A DNA stretch of 64,000 bases from Haemonchus contortus (Eukaryota; Nematoda; Chromadorea; Rhabditida; Trichostrongylidae): assembly GCA_000469685.2 (NCBI GenBank), contig LS997564.1, forward strand, positions 19,099,615 to 19,163,614. The letters run 5' to 3'. Below the pieces are notes generated by a model. That model did no database searches. It was not told the DNA's origin and saw only the letters and a list, made by a program, of their open reading frames with translations. Position 1 is the first letter of the stretch; each line of letters starts with the position of its first letter. Below, in pieces: positions 56,956-64,000 of this stretch. The translations under genes were made by a program, and so were the position numbers.

Positions 56956-57640
56956 ACAATGAATGTAGTCAACTTCTGATATCTGGATATTTTTCAAAAG
57001 AGAACATTACTTCTTCGCTCAATGTGATGTGGTTGTAATCCAAATTTCTCAATCCACTTGATTGATTGATTGACTGGTGTATGCATGAGTATGATCAATG
57101 AAGATCTCCTTGTTGGACTGTGTACCAAGAACCCCTCTTTTCACTGCATCAGAATAGCTAAAAGGCTCGTCGAATGAGTTGCTTCAACAATCCCTTTTCA
57201 AAAGTGGCTACAAATAGATTTCATGACGTATTCATGCGAAGTAAAGCTACCGTATAAGCAATTTCCCGACGGGACAGGTGCAAAACGACTTTTCACCTGT
57301 TGTTTTCAATTAGATTGTTGCCCAGAAAATCATACTCCTTTTCACCATGACATGTAATATTTCATAAAGGTGACGTGAAAAAAAAGAATTTTCCTGGGGC
57401 CTAGGATTAATAATGTTATTTTTCTGAGAAACCCTTCCCACACACGCACATGAACTTCCGTGCATTACCCGAAATATCGGCTGACGAACATTTCCTTTCG
57501 GCTGTCCTAAGAGTTCATAAAAAGCTGTTGTAAAACACTCTGGTTTCTTATTTCGTGGCCTAACCAGTCTTGAACGAAACTTCAACTTATATATATCCTC
57601 AGTACCTTATACTTATGTTTTTTTACACAGAGATTAAAGT
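56956..57640. other. Intergenic, nothing recognised
   Basis: 3' flank of flp-25. AT-rich; no coding region or repeat family supported. Confidence 0.5.
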
Positions 57641-57689
57641 AAAGAGCATTGATGCCTTACCATCTCAATTCACAAATGTGCAAGCACAA

Positions 57690-58000
57690 CTAAACCTCCC
57701 ATTCCTCCAGGGTCAGTGGGTAGCGTACTGGCAGACGTGGATACCTGGATGCCGGCTTCAGCTTCACAAAGCCTCTCTTAAACCCCTATACCATACCTGT
57801 CGTTATAAGGGCGAGAAACGTCTTGGATAAGGAACCAGAAATTGCATCGAATGAATGTCACACCTCCTAGTGGACGAGTTTCAACGACTTTGTAGAGGCC
57901 GCACCATTCATGAAAGAGCCAATGTAGGGAGTTCAAACAACTAGCCATGACTCATAGCGACAGTGAAAAGCACTTCTGGACAGTTCTGGCTTGATGTGGT
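57690..58000 (+). repeat. SINE copy with the alternative (type B) 3' tail
   Basis: The body block CCCATTCCTCCAGGGTCAG is followed not by the usual tail but by GTCACACCTCCTAGTGGACG, a TTGTAGAGGCCGCA block and GACAGTGAAAAGCACTTCTG. The same order is seen at 61500-61640. The head is missing. Confidence 0.5.
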
Positions 58001-58345
58001 CAGCACTTTGCCCGGTCTCGCCTCCAAAACCCCTTACATGCCATTCCTGTCACGGTACAACCTCCACTTCCACTACTTTTAAAAAGCTCAAAGTAGGCGG
58101 ATTTCCTCGCCTTCTTCGCCACCGATGTACTCCTCTACATCAACACTTCCGCTTTTCAACCTGAAAAGGGTACCTCAAAATTGTCGCGAATTGCGCTTTC
58201 AAACAAGGGGAGAAAGCTTCCCGTTGTCACTGAGCAGCAATTCTCGTTAAGTGTTATGTTCTGTCATTTTGAAACTCCAATTACTCACGTTTACTAACTC
58301 CAACATGTATTTTCTCATGTGGAAGCTAAGTATTCAGCAAAAGGG

Positions 58346-58530
58346 TGGAGGGGCAAGTGGTGTTCTGTCATACATGCACGTATCTGAATCAGGGATCGAA
58401 TTGTGCAGATCGACATCCGCCTGGGTCATCATATTCACTGACAAGCCACATAGGCATTCGATCAAATAGGATTCGAACCGCAACTACGATTCCGAATTGA
58501 ATTTATCGCGTCGGAGGAAGCATCTCAAAG
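58346..58530 (+). repeat. SINE copy with internal deletion
   Basis: A head-like GGGGCAAGTGGTGTTCTGTC, a B-box-region remnant (ATCGAATTG), GACATCCGCCTGGGTCATC and a tail-side AACTACGATTCCGAATTGAA are present, but the middle of the body is absent. Confidence 0.55.
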
Positions 58531-58540
58531 ATGGGGCCCA

Positions 58541-59102
58541 CAATGGTCAATGTCTTTACCCTCTACCTTGTATTCAATACAAACTCTGAAACCCTTGGCA
58601 ATCCGATGAGACAAAAGACTCACTTTGGAAGACAGTTCGAAAGACAATTTGGCTTACAGGTCTGCTACTGTTCACCCGGGGTAAGTTACCAGTAGTAATT
58701 TGCAAGGCCGTTCTAGGTACCTGTGGCCTCGGCTTTAACTAAACTGAAGCTTGAAGCTTGTTTGACTGAATGATTCTAGGTATCATCAGCTTTGGCTTTG
58801 GGGCTCTGAGAAAGGCGACAAAGCAGGAATGCTGAGCCAAAAAACCTCTGTTTCCCTAGATAAAGCTCCACTGCCCGTCTGTGACATCGATACCCCGAAC
58901 CAAGACTAACCGAAAGACGAACATGGTCCCTCTGACTCATTTTGGCACTGATTGGCACGTTCAACAATGCCCGCCCTTCAGGCAGAATCCATCCGTATAT
59001 GCTACCGTCTCACTCTATGCATTTGCACCTATCAAAGCGGTTCCACTTGTTTCAGACACCCCGCCTACTGATTATTATGACAAAAAAGAAGTGAAACTCT
59101 AG
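58541..59102 (+). CDS. Candidate two-exon coding region, unrecognised
   Basis: An open frame from ATG 58541 runs through GRQFERQFGLQVCYCSPG to a GTAAGT donor at 58682, phase 0. A CCCTAG acceptor at 58853-58858 opens a second exon in the same phase, with WHVQQCPPFRQNPSVYATVS and VPLVSDTPPTDYYDKKEVKL to TAG at 59100-59102. The second exon reads like the C-terminal tail of a real protein. The first is less convincing, and other joins are possible. Family unknown. Confidence 0.3.
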
Positions 59103-60296
59103 ATTCAAGGCCAGCCATGCGGAAAATCTATGCCTGCAGTTAAGCGTTCGAGGGGATACAAAAGAACACCTGCGCTCATTCATATGAAATACGATAGCAA
59201 ATGGTTGTTTTCGGCATTAAGGGTTGCGGGGATTGAATCGCATATTCATCAAATTTTCACATGCACCAGGATTTGTTTTGCCTTATCAGTTGGTATTGGA
59301 TTGAATGGGCATAACTTTATCGAAAGCTTGGGGGAAGTCTCGGCCTTTTCCCTTTTCCTCGGTACGTTCAGGTCGTAAAGGAATCGGCCTACTCGGATTT
59401 TTCGATGACTTGGAGCAAGATAAAGTGCTCTGCCAGCAAATCAGCCATACGTTGGTTTGTCTCGCTGCTCACTTGGCGACCTGCTTCATTTGGGCTGAAC
59501 AAAAAATTGACGATCTATGTTAGTGTAGCCCAGAAATTTCTGAGGAATGTGCGCCACCGCTTACGGCCATCGAAGTCTTCTAGTATCGTGAAAGTGTGGA
59601 ACAACTGCCAGAATTTCGAAGCCGCTTATTCCGGAAACGTCTCAGACGGTGCAGTGGACAGCAGCTGTCGTCTTTTTCGATGCTTTTCACTTACGCGAAA
59701 TTGCTTCCTATGGAACCCAGAACACCGGAAAACCCGAGACCTCTCCTACGAGAGGCAATGTGGTGCAGAGAGCAGGCCACTTAATCGAGAAGATGATAAA
59801 ATGGTACCTGTGGTCATGTAAGGAGTGATGAAGGTTATTTTCGAAGCCATGTCGATTGCTCATTGTATGATTGGCGCCACCTAATGACAACGTTCAGGAA
59901 TAGGATTGAACGAAATTGGGATTATCCGGAGAACATTCCACTTTTTCCTACTATCTGGCAAAGAGTCTTATCCTGGCATAACTTCAAATCCGGTTAACTT
60001 AATAAGAGTTACGTTACTATTAACAGTACTTGCCGAATAATTAATACAAGCTATAGCTTTTGAGGACGGTGTTAGAAGAAACATTCGGGAAGAGATTCAG
60101 GTATTCCTGGAGATCGTTTATAAAATAGTCAGCGGTATAGCCAGGAACCTATGATTACATGGTTGATGATAAACGATAACCGATAAGTTTCAGGAAAGCA
60201 AAAAAGAATCTTTATTCATCGAATCTGATGGTAGTGCTCTTGAGGGGGATGTAAGGGTTGGGTTCAATGTGAAGGACAAAGAATAAAGCCTTTGGG
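59103..60296. pseudogene. Unclassified decayed coding sequence
   Basis: Between about 59300 and 59800 three plus-strand frames read like protein in turn (LLGFFDDLEQDKVLCQQISH; then LPEFRSRLFRKRLRRCSGQQ; then PMEPRTPENPRPLL). They are broken by stops and frame changes. This pattern suggests a decayed gene or element. I do not recognise the family; the rest of the interval shows nothing. Confidence 0.3.
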
Positions 60297-60598
60297 TGTT
60301 GATCAACCATGTCTGAAGTATGCGCCCTCGCATGCGACTTCCATTCAGAATCCAACTCACAAAAAATACGACAAGGGAAATGGTTATTGAATGCGTGTGT
60401 GGCCGACGCAATGACTTGCGGTGGCCAGCCGATGTACAAGTCAGTACTTTTATCCTCCCAAACAAATTAGCACTAATTACCCGATCATGGAGGGATAGAA
60501 GGCTTGGTTGGCCTAGGCGGATATCGATCCGGGATTCGAGCCCGTGATCATGTGCGTGTGGTAGTGCGCCACTGACCACTTCTCCCTCCGCCCGAGTT
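60297..60598 (-). repeat. tRNA-derived SINE, well-preserved copy with a 25-nt insertion
   Basis: In minus orientation the head ends GTGCGCCACTGACCACTTC, the B box appears as GGATTCGAGCCC, and body blocks around TTGCGGTGGCCAGCCGATGT are intact. After CCATTCAGAATCC the sequence AACTCACAAAAAATACGACA, not present in other copies, interrupts the body; a similar piece recurs alone near 62332. Confidence 0.78.
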
Positions 60599-61373
60599 CA
60601 ACGTAAATTCATTTATTAGGGTTATTTCTTACTCGAAGCCAACGATACTAATCAGTAACCTTCAATTGCAATGTCACTAATTCGGAAATATTTTGCTCTT
60701 CTCAATAATTTTTACAAAATTTATGAGACATTTAGTTGTTGTCCTATGGGAAAGGAGGTGTCTGCACGTACTTGTTAAGAACTATTCCATTTCTAGAATA
60801 TTTCGCGCAATTACGTAACAGGTGCAGAATCGGATTTGCAATTCAACCTCAAAATTACTTTCTAAGGGCAGCGATTTGAGAAAAAAATTTTCTATCACGT
60901 CATCACACTTCTTAAAATACTGGGTATCTTGCAAGTGGTATCAAACTCTTTCAGGCCGTCAATTTTGCAAATTTTCCAGCAATTCTTCTATTTCAGTTAA
61001 TGGGCGACCATTATTCTTGTAGCAGTTCCAAACTCGATATCTCAAGTGAGCGCAGTTCCTAGGAAAAGCGGAACAACGTTGAAAAGAAAGGCTGAAATGT
61101 CGGGAAACTGAGCTCCACTCAAAACCATTCAAATCCTGTCCATGGTTCAGATTGAGCACCTCTAGACCGGGGTCCTTTCCGCCTGATAAACACTAATGCT
61201 CGGTGGTTCAGGTCTCCAGGCTATGTTAAAGAAAGCTTGTTGGGGAATCTTCGATTTGAATACAATTAGAATGCTACCGGAGTCATGTCCATCATATGGG
61301 CCATGATAAGTAAGTACTGATTGGAACGCAAGCTGTATTTGAAAGCATTTTTGCGCTATCATTGTTTATTAAG
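60599..61373. other. Intergenic, nothing recognised
   Basis: No supported coding region or repeat. Confidence 0.5.
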
Positions 61374-61640
61374 ACGGGGTTGGTGTAGTGGCAAGCGGCG
61401 CACAATCACGCACGCATGCATGATCCGCGGATCAAATCCTGTATCGATATCCGCCTGAGTCAACCAAGCCCTCCATCCCTTTTGGGTCGGTTAATCGTTA
61501 CGATCGTCTCTATGTACGTCACACCCAGAAGTGGTCGCGATGGCGTTGTAGAGGCTGCATCGAATAGTTAGTTGATCATGGAGGACCCTGAATCGTGACG
61601 GTAGTGGAAAACAGTTTCTGGCATTTTCTGCTAACCCGAA
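61374..61640 (+). repeat. tRNA-derived SINE copy with type B 3' tail
   Basis: The head is well preserved: TTGGTGTAGTGGCAAGCGGC (A box side) and a degenerate B box (GGATCAAATCC). The body begins normally (CCTCCATCCCTTTTGGGTCG). From about 61510 it changes to CACCCAGAAGTGGTCGCGA, GTTGTAGAGGCTGCATCG and GGTAGTGGAAAACAGTTTCT, matching the copy at 57690 rather than the main family. Confidence 0.7.
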
Positions 61641-61987
61641 CTAGCTAATTGTGCAATTGCACGTGACTGGAATCTCGTCCAAATACCATTTCTACACCAC
61701 TCATGCCGCCATAATCTCGCACAGCCCCCCCCCCCCCTCACCAGTTTTAGAGACCCATATACTTCTCAAATTCCACACCTTCCTGCTACGTTTCTGCCAC
61801 CATCTACTGTTCTGTAGCAACACTTCTTTTCCTTTTCGCTTGACAATGGTATATCGAAATTGTTGTAGACTGTGCCTTCACTTTGATGGGAATATATCCT
61901 GCTCACATTTCTCTCAATCCTGACATGGTGCTTAAACCTGAGTTCTTGAATCTTTATGTCTTCCCTTTATTCACAATGTGAATTTAG

Positions 61988-62220
61988 CCGACCTGACAAA
62001 GAACCACTCCTGTTACAACTACATACCTCACTTCATCCTGAAGGCAACTACTCAAGTCGATCTCGCGGTTACAGAATGCAGAACGATGACAAAGAAGATG
62101 CCCTTGAAGTCTACACAGTCGGCTGATTTGACTGATTTTAAATTACCATTTGATTCCTACGACATCATTAACTTTGCAGCTGCCCCATCTCACGTGAATT
62201 TGTCGTTATATTCGTATTAG
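61988..62220 (+). CDS. Candidate terminal exon, unrecognised
   Basis: A 77-codon open reading to TAG at 62218-62220 follows a GAATTTAG acceptor. It reads ADLTKNHSCYNYIPHFILKA, then QVDLAVTECRTMTKK, then LPFDSYDIINFAAAPSHVNL. Composition is protein-like and the acceptor is acceptable for a nematode, but no upstream exon was found and there is no known motif. Confidence 0.3.
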
Positions 62221-63589
62221 ACCGTCTAATCGGAAAACAAAGCGTTTCTCTACTACTTATTCTGTTTTTATGAGTCAGTAAAGTAACAAGAAACAATTCC
62301 CAAAGGAAATGTCATTTGAGTTCAGAAACAACTCACAAAAGAATACGACGAGGGACTTCATTTCAGCAGTTGCATGGAACAGCACACATCCAATGCCGTT
62401 CATAATCGGTGAACCAGTGGCGTTTATGGCAACTTCTTTGGAGTGTCAGTATCCGATAGACAACGAGCAACTTAAACATTTGATATGATATGAAAATGGG
62501 AGTTTTTACTTTCTCATAATCCTTTTTTGGGTCAGTGCTCCTGAGTGGGAATTCACACTTTCACTCAAAGTGAGAGTAAAAGAGAGAGCGAGGAGGAGAA
62601 AGAGAAAGAGAGAGGTGGTCAGAGGAAGGCAGAAAAGGAATCCTTCAAGAAGTTTGTGGTGGTGTGGGCCAGGCACTCGATTTTAGCTAGGTGCCTAATT
62701 GGTAATAATTGCTTACAACTTGTGAAAGCTATGTTCCATCTCCCGAATCGTTTCAACAACAAATCACCAACGCTGAAAGTTTGGGTGAGCTACCTGTGCT
62801 AGTGAGGCTTCGATCCCATGAACCGTCCCGCATCTCCGCTTACTTCTCTATCGCTGAATTCTTCAATGTTGAGGCAACTTCCGAGGGATCCTCGGGAAGA
62901 AATCCACTCAGGGGACCACATGAGTGTATGAATCAGAGGAATTTGAATTTTATCTCATTTACACTAAATAACTTTGTGATATAATGGACAACAAGTTGCA
63001 ATCGCTTGGAAAAACTACGGCCACTGGAGTATGGTAACTCACAAAATGAGAATTTGTAATGCAAAACTCCTTTCACCCTTCAGATCCGGCCTTCAGTGAA
63101 AGAAATCGACTGATACTCTCTGTATGTACTGAACAACGATTCCCTGTACAAGGCTGTGTGCGCTTTTTGACACACCACTTTTTCGAAACGAGACTGTATC
63201 CGACATAAAAGGATTACTTTGGGTTGTAATCATTCTATACTGTCGCCAGGGTCCTTGGACACTACAGTACCCTCCTAGTGGGATGACTAATAATACGGAA
63301 CCTTCTTTCCTTTGGTGAGAGTAGCAGAATTTCGTCAACATCCCAAAACCACGACAGTACCCCTCCCTCCGAAAACTCTCTCACTAACCAACATCGTTTC
63401 AAATAAAAACTTTTTCATTTTCGCGAAAAAAAGAAGTATGCTAGGTTACCTCATCCACCATCTTTTCCTGGAAGTTCTTCAGACTTCTATGTTTTCCACT
63501 ATATCGTTCACTACCAATCACTACCGTATGGAACGGCTCGAAGGTATTTCACGTGGTATATTATGTGGATAGTCTCTGAAACCGTTTGG
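62221..63589. other. Intergenic, purine-rich tract, nothing recognised
   Basis: A GA-rich tract lies at about 62570-62645 (AGAGAGAGCGAGGAGG and similar). Short open frames on both strands have no supporting features. Confidence 0.45.
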
Positions 63590-63850
63590 CTTCAATCAAT
63601 CCTGTTTCTGATATCAGCCCTTGCGATTGATCTCCATTCAGAATCAAAGCGAATTTTTGTATTGGTCTATACAGTGACTTGGTACATTCTTAATGGTAAG
63701 CTAGTTATCACGACACGGGATTAGTATCATTTAGCCGATCCTAGAGAAATGTAAGGATCGGCCGACGTGAGTGGATATCAGTTCGTGAATTCGTGCTTCA
63801 ATTCCCGAATTAGACTGGTGGTAGTAGGTGATCCGGCACTGCAACACCTT
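63590..63850 (-). repeat. SINE copy, diverged
   Basis: Minus-strand copy: the tail-side GATCTCCATTCAGAATCAAA, then CTATACAGTGACTTGGTACA, then GTGAGTGGATATCAGTTCGT and a head remnant GGTGGTAGTAGGTGATCCGG, which has diverged from the usual GCGCCAC form. Confidence 0.55.
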
Positions 63851-64000
63851 ACCCTTTACAGAACAGTAATGCGAGGTGTTGAGAATTGACTAATAGGGAA
63901 TTTTACTTCCAGATGTGAGAAAGCACAGACGAACTCACCAGGGAAACTCTGTAGAAGAGCAGAGAAGCAGTTCCACCCACCCACTCCTTCTAAATGCGCT

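Noticed and set aside
62570..62645. Satellite or CRISPR-like array
   Set aside because: It is a simple purine-rich tract without spaced repeat units.

Overview
The window looks like nuclear DNA of a parasitic clade V (strongylid, hookworm-like) nematode. The evidence is short nematode-style exons with TTTCAG-type acceptors, an flp-25 neuropeptide exon, a cysteine-rich lustrin/EB-type extracellular protein gene, and many nematode-style retroelements. There is no bacterial-style gene packing: most of the 64 kb is intergenic or intronic sequence filled with decayed transposons.

Layout. 0-9 kb: gene-poor, with an internally deleted mariner element (325-870) and one degenerate SINE. 9.1-23.5 kb (+): one large gene of about 23 exons. 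I followed splice phase through the chain; it gives about 1,447 residues with a signal peptide, some 20 cysteine-rich modules ending in CC, and a C-terminal EB module. The joins around exons 9-11 are uncertain. 24.26-24.46 kb (-): a candidate terminal exon pair of an unrecognised gene. 24.8-26.0 kb: SINE copies.

26.2-37.1 kb is a nest of retroelements. A small LTR retrotransposon (26234-30302, minus) keeps gag and protease but has lost reverse transcriptase, RNase H and half of integrase. One of its LTRs is split by a 5'-truncated Penelope-like element (26351-27912, plus) with a 12-bp target duplication, an RT-GIY-YIG reading frame and a hammerhead-like 3' motif. Next comes a decayed gag-bearing element (about 30.4-33 kb). 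Downstream of it is a broken superfamily 1 (UPF1/DNA2-like) helicase reading frame (33.3-36.9 kb), interrupted by an RTE-type non-LTR retrotransposon and by a 109-bp inverted duplication.

37-48 kb holds unclassified coding remains, SINEs, a piggyBac-like MITE (40498-41141) and a 1.26-kb element with 176-bp inverted repeats (44261-45524). 48.66-49.10 kb (+): a two-exon gene for a 99-residue secreted protein. 56.5-56.96 kb (+): the two 3' exons of flp-25, encoding HYDFVRFamide and ASYDYIRFamide; its signal-peptide exon was not found. 58.5-62.2 kb: two weak coding candidates and more SINEs.

A tRNA-derived SINE family with A and B boxes occurs in at least thirteen full or partial copies, with two kinds of 3' tail. 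All functional calls rest on motifs read by eye; no database search was possible.
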